64,000 bases of DNA from Mycetohabitans endofungorum. Lineage in GTDB: Bacteria > Pseudomonadota > Gammaproteobacteria > Burkholderiales > Burkholderiaceae. The stretch spans positions 42,440-106,439 of the forward strand of contig NZ_PRDW01000012.1 of NCBI RefSeq assembly GCF_002927045.1. Direction: 5' to 3'. Positions 1 to 9,702 of the stretch are shown one piece after another (the stretch's first letter is position 1; each line of letters starts with the position of its first letter). The translations under genes were made by a program, and so were the position numbers. Under the pieces are notes generated by a model. It was not told the DNA's origin. It worked only from the letters and a program-made list of their open reading frames with translations, and made no database searches.

Positions 1-2
1 AC

Positions 3-593
3 CGTGCCGGCGGTGGTAATCCGGACGCGGATTTGCAGCGAGTGCTGGTGTCGCGTGGCGGCAAGGTGATCACGATCGATGCGACGCGAATCCTGAACCG
101 GGGCGACATGCGGCAGAACATCGTGTTGCAGAACGGCGACATTGTGAACGTGCCGGACCGGACGCAGAACCGCGTGTTCGTGATGGGCGAGGTGCCCAAG
201 CCGCAGACGGTGTTCATGAACCAAGGCCAGTTGACGTTGGCTGACGCGCTGACCGCAGCCGGCAGTATTGATCCGGCCGGGGCGAACCCACGGCAGATCA
301 TCGTGATCCGCCATCCCAATCCGCCGCTCACGCAGATTTCCAACGGGCAGGATGGCCTGGAGGAGGGCTTTAAGAAGGCCAGCTATGCGCCGGCCGATAA
401 CAAGCCGGAGATCTTTCGACTGGACATGACACAGGTCGACGCAATGATGCTGGCCACCGAGTTCGACATGAAGCCGCTGGACGTAGTCTACGTCGGCACC
501 GCACCGGCTGCCCGCTTCAATCGCCTGCTTGCGCAAATCCTGCCTTCGGCCGAATCGTTCTATCTGGTCTGGTCGGTGGCGCACAACCGCTAA
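3..593 (+). CDS. Polysaccharide export outer-membrane protein, Wza/BceE type (3' part only)
   Basis: The reading frame is open from the window edge, so the N-terminus, with any signal peptide and lipobox, is missing. The visible 190-odd residues hold SLBB-like segments (GDIVNVPDRTQNRVFVMGEV, then a second block near DMKPLDVVYVG). Known members form the outer-membrane channel for capsule or exopolysaccharide. It lies 70 bp upstream of a Wzc-like kinase and a GT4 enzyme, the order seen in Burkholderia cepacian (bce) clusters, so BceE is the likely counterpart. The family call is solid; the bce assignment is inference from order. Confidence 0.85.
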   Translation, partial: RAGGGNPDADLQRVLVSRGGKVITIDATRILNRGDMRQNIVLQNGDIVNVPDRTQNRVFVMGEVPKPQTVFMNQGQLTLADALTAAGSIDPAGANPRQIIVIRHPNPPLTQISNGQDGLEEGFKKASYAPADNKPEIFRLDMTQVDAMMLATEFDMKPLDVVYVGTAPAARFNRLLAQILPSAESFYLVWSVAHNR

Positions 594-663
594 CCCTCTA
601 TCGACGCAGACACCCTGGGCATGATTCGAATTGATGGCAACGAGCGATAACTGAGGATTTCAC

Positions 664-3000
664 ATGGAAGCGCGACACATCGACATGGGCTATTTGCCGC
701 CGTCGGGCGCAAGCGAGGGGCTCGTACCGCGAGACTTGGTTCGCGTGATCACTGACAACCTGTGGGCTGTGGTCGGCATCGCGGCGGTGATCACGGCGCT
801 GGCGAGCGCGTACGCGTTCTTCGCCACGCCGCTGTATTCAGCAGACACCCTGGTGCAGGTCGAAGTGCCCAAGCAAAACGAGCTGGCAGACCTGGTCACC
901 AAACAGCCAAGCCAGAATAACAGTTCGCTGAACGGACCACCGACGCAGACCGAGATGGCGATCGTCACCAGCCGCGCGGTCCTCGCCCCGGTGATCGCTC
1001 AGTACAGGCTGGATGTGCTCGTGACGCCGCATCGGTTTCCGGTGCTGGGCAAGATCGCCGAGGCGCTGGCCACGCGCGGCGAGCCATCGCGGGCGTGGTT
1101 TGGCCTGTCTAAGTACGCATGGGGCGGCGAGCTGGTGGATATCGCCCAACTGAACGTACCGCGCGAGTTGCAGGACAAGAAGCTTGAACTCAAGGTATCC
1201 AGCGCTCGGCGTTATCAGTTGCTGGACGAACAAGGCAATCTGCTGGTGAACGGTGTCGAGGGGCAACTGGCGCAAGCCGGCCCGGTATCGATGCTGGTCG
1301 AACGGCTGGCGGCGCGCGACGGCGAGACGTTTACCGTCGAGCGTCTGAACGAGGTGACGGCGGTACGGCGCTTCATTAATCAGCTCAAGGTCGTGCAGGT
1401 TGGCAAGGAAACCGGCATCGTGCAGATCAGCTACGAGAACAGTGATCCGGCGCTGGCTACGGCGGTGGCCAATGCGGTGACGCAAAACTACATCGGCTCG
1501 CGTGTCACGCAGACACAGGAAGAGGCGAGCAAGATGCTCGCGTTCATCAACAACGAGCTGCCGCGGCTGCGCGACGACCTAAAGCAGGCTGAGGCGCAGC
1601 TGCAGTCGCATCGGGTCGCGTCCGGCTCGATGCAGGCGACGACCGAGAGCCAGAGCTACCTGCAAGGCAGCATCGAATTTGACCGTCAGATTGCCGCACT
1701 GATCCTGCAGCGTACTCAACTGCTGGATCGGTTCACGCCGCAAAGTCCAGAAGTCAAGACGGTCGATGCGCAGCTGGCGCAGTTGCGTGCGGCCAAGGGC
1801 AAGTTCGAGTCGCGTTTTGATTCGATGCCGAGCGCCGACCGGCAATCTGCCGATCTGGCACGCGATGCGAAGGTGGCCGAGGAAATCTACGTGGCGATGG
1901 TCAATAAGGCGCACGAGCTGTCCGTGTCGCGCGCCGGCACGGTAGGCAACGTGCATGTGATAGACACCGCGGTGCAACCTTCCACGCCGGTCAAGCCGCG
2001 ACGCGCGTTGATCATTTCGGCTGCAATCGTGCTCGGCCTGATGCTCGGGGTGCTGTATGTGATATCGCGCCGCTATCTGTCGCAATCGGTCAGCGAGCCC
2101 GAGCAAATCGAAGGCAAGCTGCGCCTGCCGGTGTTCGGTGCGGTATTGTTCAGCGACGAGCAGGTGCGGCTGGCGCGCACGCCGCCGCTGCCCGTGCTGC
2201 CCAGGGCACGCGAGCCGTCGCTGCACGGCGACGCGCGCGGCGCGACGGCGCTGGTGGCGTCGCCCGATGCGGCGGCGGGTGGGGATCAGCCGCGTCCGCA
2301 CGCCGGCGGGCTGCTGGCGGTCGCGCGTCCACGCGATGTCGCGACCGAGGCGCTGCGCGGCATCCGCACGATGCTCAATTCGAAACTGCTCAGTGCCACG
2401 AACCGGATCGTGATGGTGACCGGCGCGACGCCTGGCACCGGCAAGAGCTTTATTTCCGCCAATCTCGCTTTGCTGTACGCGCAAGCGGGCAAGCGCGTCT
2501 TGCTGGTCGATGCGGATCTGCGCCGCGGCCGGTTGGGTATACATTTCGGTTTGCCAACAGATACGGTGGGGTTGGCCGAGCTGCTCGGCGACGGATTGGC
2601 GCCGGAACAGGCGATCCATCCGACCAGTGTGGCCAACCTGTCATTGCTGCCGGCCGGCGCACGTCCCGGCAACCCGTCAGAGCTGTTGGCGATGGAGCGC
2701 ATGACGGAGCAACTCACGCAGTTCAATGAGCGGTATGACTTGGTGTTGGTCGACACGCCGCCGGTGCTGGCGGTTGCCGATGCGTCGATCGTCGCCGGCT
2801 ACGCAGGCGCGACGGTGCTGGTGATGCGGGAGAACGCGCAGACTGAACTGGAAGTGCAGGAAACGCTTAAGCGCTTGGGTCGGGCCGGTGCCCAGGTGGC
2901 CGGCGCGATTTTCAACGGAATGTCGGCGCGCCGCAGCGACCGCCGCAGCTACGAGTACATCTACGCTTATACGCGGGAAGGCGATGCGTCGGCAGCCTGA
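664..3000 (+). CDS. Exopolysaccharide co-polymerase / BY-kinase, Wzc/BceF type
   Basis: This 778-residue inner-membrane protein controls chain length and export. A Wzz-type N-terminal domain has a membrane segment near residues 33-53, followed by a long periplasmic coiled-coil region and a second membrane helix near 450-470. The cytosolic kinase has Walker A (GATPGTGKS), Walker A' (VLLVDADLRRG) and Walker B (LVLVDTPPVL). The tail carries a short tyrosine cluster (SYEYIYAY), the expected autophosphorylation site. An Ala/Pro/Arg-rich linker of about 60 residues precedes the kinase. The start at 664 follows TGAGGATTTCAC, a plausible ribosome site. The last 17 bases overlap the next gene, suggesting coupled translation. 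Confidence 0.93.
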   Translation: MEARHIDMGYLPPSGASEGLVPRDLVRVITDNLWAVVGIAAVITALASAYAFFATPLYSADTLVQVEVPKQNELADLVTKQPSQNNSSLNGPPTQTEMAIVTSRAVLAPVIAQYRLDVLVTPHRFPVLGKIAEALATRGEPSRAWFGLSKYAWGGELVDIAQLNVPRELQDKKLELKVSSARRYQLLDEQGNLLVNGVEGQLAQAGPVSMLVERLAARDGETFTVERLNEVTAVRRFINQLKVVQVGKETGIVQISYENSDPALATAVANAVTQNYIGSRVTQTQEEASKMLAFINNELPRLRDDLKQAEAQLQSHRVASGSMQATTESQSYLQGSIEFDRQIAALILQRTQLLDRFTPQSPEVKTVDAQLAQLRAAKGKFESRFDSMPSADRQSADLARDAKVAEEIYVAMVNKAHELSVSRAGTVGNVHVIDTAVQPSTPVKPRRALIISAAIVLGLMLGVLYVISRRYLSQSVSEPEQIEGKLRLPVFGAVLFSDEQVRLARTPPLPVLPRAREPSLHGDARGATALVASPDAAAGGDQPRPHAGGLLAVARPRDVATEALRGIRTMLNSKLLSATNRIVMVTGATPGTGKSFISANLALLYAQAGKRVLLVDADLRRGRLGIHFGLPTDTVGLAELLGDGLAPEQAIHPTSVANLSLLPAGARPGNPSELLAMERMTEQLTQFNERYDLVLVDTPPVLAVADASIVAGYAGATVLVMRENAQTELEVQETLKRLGRAGAQVAGAIFNGMSARRSDRRSYEYIYAYTREGDASAA

Positions 3001-4201
3001 GCGCGAGTGTTCGCATGGCGGTACCGAGCCGCTGGCGGCCGTCTCGCCGCCGCGCGTGCAGCCCGCCGCTGGCGGCGGCACGCTGGCCGGTGAACGCAGT
3101 CACGCGGCGCCGTTACCGGCGCCCATCGCGATCAACGGCAAGTTCACATCGCAGCGGCTCACCGGCGTACAGCGCGTGGCGCGCGAACTGACCGCGGCGT
3201 TATCGCAGCAGTGCGGCACACTCGCTGCGTCGCCGCTGCTGCTAGTGCCCCGCGATCACATAGACAGCGAACTGCCGGCCGCCACACCGCGGCGCGTGGT
3301 GCCGCATCTGCGCGGCATCCTCTGGGAGCAGCTCGCGCTGCCGTTCGCTGCTGGCTCTCGCATGCTGCTCAGCCTGTGCAACATCGGCCCGCTGTTCAAG
3401 CGCCGCCAGGTCCTGATGATCCACGACGCCGCCGTATTTGACTTGCCGCAAGGCTACTCGACCAAGTTCCGCCTGTGGTATCGCTTCGCGTTCACGCTGC
3501 TCAAGCGTAACGTGCAGCATATCCTCACGGTCTCGTCGTTCTCAAAGGAGCGCATCGCTGCGCGGCTCGGCGTGCCGCCCGAGCGCATTTCCGTGATTCC
3601 GCCTGGTGTCGACCACTTTGACCGACTCGAGAGCGACTATGCCGTGCTGCAGCGGTTGAACCTATCGTTTGACCGTTTCGTGCTGATCGTCGGCTCGCTG
3701 GCGCCGGGCAAGAATCTCGCACGCACGCTGGAGGCGATTGCGTTGCTCGAGCGCAAACATCCGGAGCTTACGTTCGTGATCGTCGGCGGGCAGAACGTGA
3801 AGGTGTTCGGTTCATCGTTACCGCGCGTTGCCAGCGCTGCCAAGCACATCGTCTGGGCTGGCTACGTCAGCGATGGCGAGCTCAAGGCGTTGTACGAGAA
3901 TGCGGCATGCTTCGTGTTTCCGTCGTTGTACGAAGGGTTCGGCCTGCCGCCGCTCGAGGCGATGTACTGTGGCTGTCCGGTGATCGTCTCGCGTGAGGCG
4001 TCGCTGCCCGAAGTGTGTGGTGACGCGACGCTTTACTGCGACGCGCATGATGCGGCTGACATTGCAGCGAAGATCGTCGAGCTGATGGGCGACGTTGAGC
4101 AGCGCCGCGCGATGCGCGAGAAGGGCCGCGCTCATGCGCAACAGTATCGTTGGGATACGTCAGCGAGCCGCTTGCTGCGAGTGCTGCGCCAGTTCGGATG
4201 A
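2984..4201 (+). CDS. Glycosyltransferase family 4 (GT-B), exopolysaccharide assembly
   Basis: About 405 residues. The N-terminal motif [20 protein letters not shown] is typical of mannosyl- or rhamnosyltransferase-like GT4 enzymes of polysaccharide loci. The C-terminal donor-binding half has [16 protein letters not shown] with the E-x7-E signature. I chose ATG 2984 because GGGAAGG sits just before it and it overlaps the kinase gene by 17 bases; the open frame extends further upstream inside the kinase gene, which is unlikely to be coding. It probably adds a sugar to the lipid-linked repeat unit on the cytosolic face. Donor and acceptor cannot be read from sequence. No further polysaccharide genes follow downstream. 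Confidence 0.9.
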   Translation: MRRQPERECSHGGTEPLAAVSPPRVQPAAGGGTLAGERSHAAPLPAPIAINGKFTSQRLTGVQRVARELTAALSQQCGTLAASPLLLVPRDHIDSELPAATPRRVVPHLRGILWEQLALPFAAGSRMLLSLCNIGPLFKRRQVLMIHDAAVFDLPQGYSTKFRLWYRFAFTLLKRNVQHILTVSSFSKERIAARLGVPPERISVIPPGVDHFDRLESDYAVLQRLNLSFDRFVLIVGSLAPGKNLARTLEAIALLERKHPELTFVIVGGQNVKVFGSSLPRVASAAKHIVWAGYVSDGELKALYENAACFVFPSLYEGFGLPPLEAMYCGCPVIVSREASLPEVCGDATLYCDAHDAADIAAKIVELMGDVEQRRAMREKGRAHAQQYRWDTSASRLLRVLRQFG

Positions 4202-4295
4202 TGGCAGCGCCGCGGCGCACGACAGCCTGGCGGCGGACCACCGCCCGCGCGTGCTCGTGCGGCGCTCGCTCGGCATCGCCGCCGCGCGTGTTACG

Positions 4296-6341
4296 TCAGC
4301 CGGCCTCGCCAGAGCGGGGGCGGGCGAGGCCCAGCTTGGCCAGCCGCCGGTACAGTGTGGCACGCGACATGCCCAGTGCACGTGCGGCGCGTGTTGCGTG
4401 CCAGCGATGCTCAGCCAGTGCGTCCAGGATCCTGGATCGCTCGATGGCCAGCATATCGTAGGCGTGTGTGTTACCGAACCGCTCGCTTGTTGCATCGCCG
4501 TTCGTGGCGTGCCATGCGATGCCTGTGTGCGGCGGGTGCGGACGCGGTGATTGCGCCAGGATATCGAGCTGCGAGCGGACATCGGCCGGCAGGTGCGCTG
4601 CTGTGATCAGCTGCGTATCGCAAAGCAGGCACGCGTAGCGTAGTACGTTGCGCAGTTGCCGGACATTGCCCGGCCATGGGTGGCGCGCCAGCCGTGCGAG
4701 CAGCGTGCTGTCGAGCGTGAGCGCACGGGGCACACGCCGCGCCTCGTCCTGGAATACAGCGACGATCACATCTTCGATATCGGCTCGATCGCGTAGCGCC
4801 GGCATCGTCAGTACGACGCCGCTGAGCCGATAATACAAATCCTCGCGGAACCGCCCGGAGGCGACCATCGCGCTCAGGTCGCGGTGGGTCGCGCAAATCA
4901 CGCTTAGATCGACCTGCACTGGCGTATCGGCACCCAACGGTAACACCTCGCCTTCGGCGAGCACGCGTAGCAGCCGCGTTTGCAGATCGATCGGCATGTC
5001 GCCGATTTCATCGAGGAACAGCGTGCTGCCGTCGGCTTGCGCGATGCGTCCGCGCGCGCCTTTTGAGCGTGCGCCGGTGAACGCGCCAGGCGCGTAGCCG
5101 AACAACTCGCTCTCGATCAGCGATTCCGGAATGGCGCCGCAGTTCACGGCAATGAAGGGCTGTTTGCTTCGTTCGCCAGACGCATGGATGGCCTTAGCGA
5201 ACATTTCCTTGCCGGCGCCTGTTTCGCCTAGGACCAGGATGGGCAGGTGTTCGCCCGACAGTCGCAACGCGATGCGCGCATTGCGCGCAATCACCGGGTC
5301 ACGGCTGTCGAGAAATACGCGCATCGACGGCGGCGCCGCCCGCACCGATGCATCGTCGGCTGTGCGAGGGAGTGCCGGAAAGCTTAGCGCCGACGGCTGC
5401 CACGCCGACATGCCTGCCTGCGGCGCGCGTATCCGCGCGTACAGCATATCGCCCGTGGCACGCGAGCGTAGCGCGGTCATTCGCTGCAGACCGTCGATGG
5501 GAAACAGGTCCGCGTCACGCACGTCGAACAGCATCGACAGATGCGCGGGCGCACCCGACGCGAGCATCGGAAACCGCTGCTTGGCCTCACGGTTTGCCGC
5601 GACAATGGCGCCACTGTCATCGAACGCAATGAGCACTTCCGGATTCACCTCGACGAAGTGCGGGTTGTCGTGACCGAACAACAGCCAGTACTGCGCTGTC
5701 TGTTTCACGAAGTATCCATCCTCGATCAACTGCGCAGTATGCCGTACCAGTTGATGGACGATGCTCTGGCTGTCCGCGCCATCGGGCGACTGCAGCGCGG
5801 ACGCATCCACGACGCCGATCAGCTTGCCGTCCGGTGCGAGGATCGGCGCGGCGGTGCACGTGAGGGTCGTGAACAGTGAACGGAAATGATCGATCTTATG
5901 CACGGTCATCGGCACGCATTCGGCGAGCGCGCTGCCGATACCGCAGGTGCCTTGCTCGCGCTCGGACCAGCAGGACCCGATGTACAGCCCCACTTCCTTG
6001 TACTGACGGCGCAAATGCGAATCGACTCGGTAGTCGACCGTCACACCTTGCGCGTTGGCCAGCAGCACGCAGTAGCCTGCGCTGCGCAGCGTGTCATGCA
6101 GGCGCGACAGGTATTGACCGGAGGCGAGCAGGAAATCCTCTTCCTGTTGTTGGATCTGCTTAAGCTCGTACGCCGTCAGGATCCGCGGCGATGCCGGCGA
6201 TGTCGGGTCGATGCCATACAGTTGTAGTGATCTGTGCCACGATGACAGCAGCCGCGGGTTGGTATCCGGAGAATCACTTGTGCCATTGCGGACTGCATCG
6301 ATCACACGGTCCACGTGGGCGGTTTTCGGATCCCTTGCCAT
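4296..6341 (-). CDS. Sigma-54-dependent activator, AcoR-like (GAF + AAA+ + Fis HTH)
   Basis: 681 residues. The N-terminal third is the signal-sensing GAF-type region of AcoR-like activators. The central AAA+ domain has Walker A GETGAGKE, the sigma-54 contact loop GAFTGA and the DEIGDMP segment. A Fis-type helix-turn-helix (ATRAARALGMSRATLYRRL) closes the protein. Known relatives switch on acetoin, alcohol or related catabolic operons from RpoN promoters. No such operon lies beside it, and no convincing -24/-12 promoter was found in the upstream gap, so its target is not visible here. ATG 6341 follows GGTGAcTTC. Confidence 0.9.
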   Translation of the reverse strand: MARDPKTAHVDRVIDAVRNGTSDSPDTNPRLLSSWHRSLQLYGIDPTSPASPRILTAYELKQIQQQEEDFLLASGQYLSRLHDTLRSAGYCVLLANAQGVTVDYRVDSHLRRQYKEVGLYIGSCWSEREQGTCGIGSALAECVPMTVHKIDHFRSLFTTLTCTAAPILAPDGKLIGVVDASALQSPDGADSQSIVHQLVRHTAQLIEDGYFVKQTAQYWLLFGHDNPHFVEVNPEVLIAFDDSGAIVAANREAKQRFPMLASGAPAHLSMLFDVRDADLFPIDGLQRMTALRSRATGDMLYARIRAPQAGMSAWQPSALSFPALPRTADDASVRAAPPSMRVFLDSRDPVIARNARIALRLSGEHLPILVLGETGAGKEMFAKAIHASGERSKQPFIAVNCGAIPESLIESELFGYAPGAFTGARSKGARGRIAQADGSTLFLDEIGDMPIDLQTRLLRVLAEGEVLPLGADTPVQVDLSVICATHRDLSAMVASGRFREDLYYRLSGVVLTMPALRDRADIEDVIVAVFQDEARRVPRALTLDSTLLARLARHPWPGNVRQLRNVLRYACLLCDTQLITAAHLPADVRSQLDILAQSPRPHPPHTGIAWHATNGDATSERFGNTHAYDMLAIERSRILDALAEHRWHATRAARALGMSRATLYRRLAKLGLARPRSGEAG

Positions 6342-6829
6342 GAAGTCACCAGCCTTCAGCCGTCATACGCCTGATTGTTCTGTCGTATCCCGCAGACATT
6401 CGAGGCCCGTATTCCCCCACCCATCTTCCATTTGCGAATGTATCAGTGTATCGATGCGTGAGACACTGTGTGCCGAGCCCATGAATCGCCTTGCCGGCCC
6501 CGTCAATCGCGGCCGGCGGCCCAATGCGCGTACATCCCGCACTCGGCCGGCGGTGCTGCATGAGTCAAAAGTGTCTCAAGCCATCATTTGTATGTGAGGA
6601 TGCCGAAACTCGTAAACGTTTGCAAGAGTTCGTTTTTCACGACAGCTCGACACCAATGGCATGGTCGTTGCTTTTAACAGCGTGAATCGGACGGCGATCG
6701 TTGCTCAGCCGTCAGGTAAATGAAATAAGTTGAAAGAATAATGAAATGTTAGCGTAAGTCGTTGCTCGCAGCAATGGGCTGATGTGGTTCAGTGCGACGC
6801 GGGCAGGCGCCACAAACTTATGGACTACT
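6342..6829. other. Intergenic region between divergent regulators
   Basis: About 490 bases without a convincing gene. They separate the AcoR-like activator gene on the minus strand from the response-regulator gene on the plus strand. The right half is AT-richer than its surroundings. The only clear sequence structure is the inverted nonamer pair listed separately. Confidence 0.6.
6459..6578. promoter_or_regulatory. Inverted nonamer pair, possible activator sites
   Basis: TGAGACACT at 6459-6467 and its exact reverse complement AGTGTCTCA at 6570-6578 face each other about 100 bases apart upstream of the AcoR-like gene. Enhancer-binding proteins of this class bind inverted elements, so autoregulation is possible. 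The spacing is long and the match could be chance. Confidence 0.3.
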
Positions 6830-7660
6830 ATGCTTTGTGCCAACGATCGAAATAGTAACCCGCTCCAGTTACCGCGTGCGGGACAACTGGACGCCCCGGC
6901 CAACGTCACGTGCCTGTTGGACGACGGCGCCGCGGGTTTGACCGTCGCAGTGCTGGCCCAGAACGTGGGGCTTCATGCGCGTGTCAGGACTGCGCTGCAG
7001 GAATACGGGATCGCTTGCCGCCCATTTGGCGACGACATCTCCCTGGTCCGGGCGGTATCCCGCCATGCATTCAGTGCGGTGCTGCTCGATGCGACGGCAG
7101 GTGTCGATCCGCTGCAGCCCATCCTGGCGCGTCGGCTGTGCTATCGCGCGCTGTTGATGCCGGTGATACTGGTTGGCGTGGCAGACGACGTGGCGAGCAG
7201 CAAGGCGGTACTCGAGTCGGGTGCCGATGACATCGTGTTGGCTCCAGTCAACGCGCGCGATTTGATGACCCGGCTGCAACTCGCGATACTACGCCATCGC
7301 CGCGACGCGCACGCGCGCGAAGGGCGGGAGCCTGTATTGCAGCGTGGCGAGTATCGGTTGGATCGGGGTGCGTGCACTGTATCGGTGCGGGACAGACAAG
7401 TGCGGCTTACGCCGCGCGAATTCGAGATCGCATGGATACTGTTCTCGAACGAAGGCGAATACGTCAGCCGTGAACATATCACGCGCACGATATGGGCTGG
7501 TTCCGACAAACGCGTTGATGGCGCCCTGGACCGACACATTTACAAGCTGCGCAAGAAGCTCGCGCTCAACGGCGAGAGCGGATGGGCGATTCAGCCGCTA
7601 TACGGGCACGGATACCGTGTCGTCGCACTGGATGCCGCGGGGCCGCGGCAGGCGGCGTGA
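6830..7660 (+). CDS. OmpR-type response regulator, orphan, atypical receiver
   Basis: About 276 residues if ATG 6830 is used; an in-frame ATG at 6782 would add 16. A receiver-like domain carries a candidate phospho-aspartate (LLDAT, D87), but the usual conserved Lys-Pro is replaced by Ala-Pro (LAPVNARDL) and the N-terminal acidic pair is not in its normal place. The C-terminal winged helix is well conserved (RLTPREFEIAWILFSNEGEY, then DRHIYKLRKKL and GHGYR). No sensor kinase is adjacent. It may work without classical phosphorylation. DNA-binding family certain; mode of activation inferred. Confidence 0.85.
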   Translation: MLCANDRNSNPLQLPRAGQLDAPANVTCLLDDGAAGLTVAVLAQNVGLHARVRTALQEYGIACRPFGDDISLVRAVSRHAFSAVLLDATAGVDPLQPILARRLCYRALLMPVILVGVADDVASSKAVLESGADDIVLAPVNARDLMTRLQLAILRHRRDAHAREGREPVLQRGEYRLDRGACTVSVRDRQVRLTPREFEIAWILFSNEGEYVSREHITRTIWAGSDKRVDGALDRHIYKLRKKLALNGESGWAIQPLYGHGYRVVALDAAGPRQAA

Positions 7661-7690
7661 GCGGCACCACGTCGGCTTGGCAACAGCGGA

Positions 7691-7900
7691 TCAGTCTTCG
7701 ATGCGCAGTCCGACTTTGAGGCTGACCTGCCAGTGAATGACCTTGCCACTCTCGATATGGCCGCGCGTGTCGGTGACCTCAAACCAATGCAGGTTGCGCA
7801 AGGTCCGTGACGCTTTCTCGATTGCGTTCTCGATAGCGTGCTGGATGGATTGCGTCGACGATCCAGTCAATTCGATCTGTTTATACACGTGGTCGCTCAT
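7691..7900 (-). CDS. Dodecin (flavin storage/buffering protein)
   Basis: 69 residues, the normal size for dodecin, a small protein that forms hollow dodecamers binding FMN, FAD or CoA. The characteristic flow is present: [32 protein letters not shown], then a [18 protein letters not shown] strand; the Trp of NLHWFEV corresponds to the flavin-stacking Trp. ATG 7900 follows GGGAG at good spacing; a longer frame upstream has no dodecin homology. It stands alone, convergent with the response regulator. Confidence 0.93.
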   Translation of the reverse strand: MSDHVYKQIELTGSSTQSIQHAIENAIEKASRTLRNLHWFEVTDTRGHIESGKVIHWQVSLKVGLRIED

Positions 7901-8106
7901 AGTTTTCTCCCGGCAAAGTGGACGACGCTGGCGGCGCGTCGTCGCGTTCAGTCTTGCATGCTTGTAGCACGGCGTATGCCAGCCGCCGCACGCGCCGCGC
8001 GTGTGGCATGATGGTGCGCCGACAAGGCACGACAAGGCACGAAAGGGCAGCGAAGCCAATCCGCGTAGCGCACGAACAGCTTGACGCCGCCGTAGGGCGA
8101 GCGGCG

Positions 8107-9702
8107 CTAGTGTTGTGCCGACGTATCGACGGTGGGCGAGCCTATCGCCTGGAACAACGATGCGGTATCTGCCAGCCGCGCGACGCGCGCGCGTATCGCA
8201 TTGATACGCACCGAGTGCGCCTGCTGTTCGCTGGCGCGGACCGCCGATATCGGTAATGCCCCTAACTCATGGCGTTGTCTTGCCGCTTGCGCGGCTTGTT
8301 CGGCCGCCTGCTGCGCGGCAAGCGCGGCTGCCTGCGTGCGGGCATCCTGCTCCAGGGCGACAAGCGTATTAGCCACGTCACGGAACGCGTCCAGCACAGT
8401 TTGCCGGTACTGGTCGAGCGCCGCATCATAGGCGTGGAGCGCAGCCCTGCGCTGTGCGCGCAGGGCGCCGCCATGGAACAGAGGCTGAGTCAGACTTGTG
8501 CCGATGTTCCACAGACGACCGGCGGCACGGGCCGCCAACGGCCAACTAAAGCCGCCTTGACCCCACGATGCCGACAAGCTCAGGCTCGGAAACATCTGTG
8601 CGGTCGCGACGCCGACCTCGGCTGCCGCCGCCTGCACCGCTGCGTCGGCAGCGAGCACGTCCGGACGCTCGTGCAGCAGCTCCGACGGTAGTGATACGGG
8701 CACGGTGTCTGGCAAGGCGAGGCGGTCCAGCGCGAGGTCCTCGGGCGCCGCATCCGGCGTGCGGCCCATCAACACCGCCAGAGCATGCCGTGCCGCTAGC
8801 CATTGCGCGCGCAGTGGCGGCACTGCGGCCGCGGCCGCCTGCGCGTTTTGACGTGCATTAAGGGCATCGACCCGCGAGGCGGCGCCCAGTGCGACGCGCT
8901 TGTTCGTGTCGTCGGCTTCGGCTGCTGCCAATGCGGCGATGCGTTCTTGGGCATTCCATTGTGTGTGCAGCGACGCCGCGGCTAGCGCGGCGCTGACGAT
9001 GTTGGCCGCGAGCGCGCGGCGTGCGGCGTCGAACTGGTACGACTGGACATCGACCTGCCGGGACAACGCTTGGTTAGCCAGCCGCGCTGCACCGAACAGG
9101 TCGATCGTGTAGTTCGCGCTAACTTGTCCGACAAAGGTGTTGTAGCGCAACGTCGGCGGCCCCTGAGTGGGCATGCCCAGCGCCCGTTGGCGCTGCACCT
9201 GCCCTCCGGCGTCGATTGACGGCAGCATGGATTCTCCGATCTGCGCACGCAGTTGTTCACGTGCGGCGGCGAGGGTTTTTTCCGCTGCCGCCAGCGTGGC
9301 GTTATTACGCAGCCCTTCGTCGACCCACGCGTTGAGGGTGTCGCACTGATACAGCATCCACCAGCGCGGCACGGTACGCGCGCCGAGCGCGAAGCGCTGC
9401 GCTACGCCTCCCGCCGTTACGCTCTGCGCTGCACCGGGCTGCGCGGCATAGTGGAGCGGCGCAGGTGGCGTGGGCCGTTCGCCCAGCGCGAATGCGCACC
9501 CGCCGAGCAGCGTGGCGCACGCCGCGGCGACGCATGCTGTCGTTACGACCGCCGCTCGCCTGTCGGTGACGCGGCGCGGATGGGGCCCGCAGGTGAGTGA
9601 CGGGCGTAAGCTAGGCCTGCGCCTGGACATGAGGGACAAGCTCGGCACGGACTCCGGCGTCGGCGAGGGTGACCACAGCGCGCTTGGCAAACGGCGCATC
9701 AT
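8107..9702 (-). CDS. RND efflux outer-membrane factor, NodT/OprM-type lipoprotein
   Basis: 531 residues. The trimeric outer-membrane duct of a tripartite pump, with a lipobox LLGGC (Cys about 69) and two OEP repeats rich in Ala/Gln coiled coil. ATG 9702 overlaps the stop of the permease gene (ATGA) and is preceded by AGGAGG, so it is strongly supported, although it gives an unusually long stretch of about 45 residues before the signal helix; ATG 9630 is the alternative. Third gene of the efflux operon. Confidence 0.92.
   Translation of the reverse strand: MMRRLPSALWSPSPTPESVPSLSLMSRRRPSLRPSLTCGPHPRRVTDRRAAVVTTACVAAACATLLGGCAFALGERPTPPAPLHYAAQPGAAQSVTAGGVAQRFALGARTVPRWWMLYQCDTLNAWVDEGLRNNATLAAAEKTLAAAREQLRAQIGESMLPSIDAGGQVQRQRALGMPTQGPPTLRYNTFVGQVSANYTIDLFGAARLANQALSRQVDVQSYQFDAARRALAANIVSAALAAASLHTQWNAQERIAALAAAEADDTNKRVALGAASRVDALNARQNAQAAAAAVPPLRAQWLAARHALAVLMGRTPDAAPEDLALDRLALPDTVPVSLPSELLHERPDVLAADAAVQAAAAEVGVATAQMFPSLSLSASWGQGGFSWPLAARAAGRLWNIGTSLTQPLFHGGALRAQRRAALHAYDAALDQYRQTVLDAFRDVANTLVALEQDARTQAAALAAQQAAEQAAQAARQRHELGALPISAVRASEQQAHSVRINAIRARVARLADTASLFQAIGSPTVDTSAQH

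Noticed and set aside
4095..4550. ORFs on the plus strand between the GT4 and AcoR-like genes
   Set aside because: Arg/Cys-rich composition and antisense overlap with the regulator; shadow frames of high-GC DNA.
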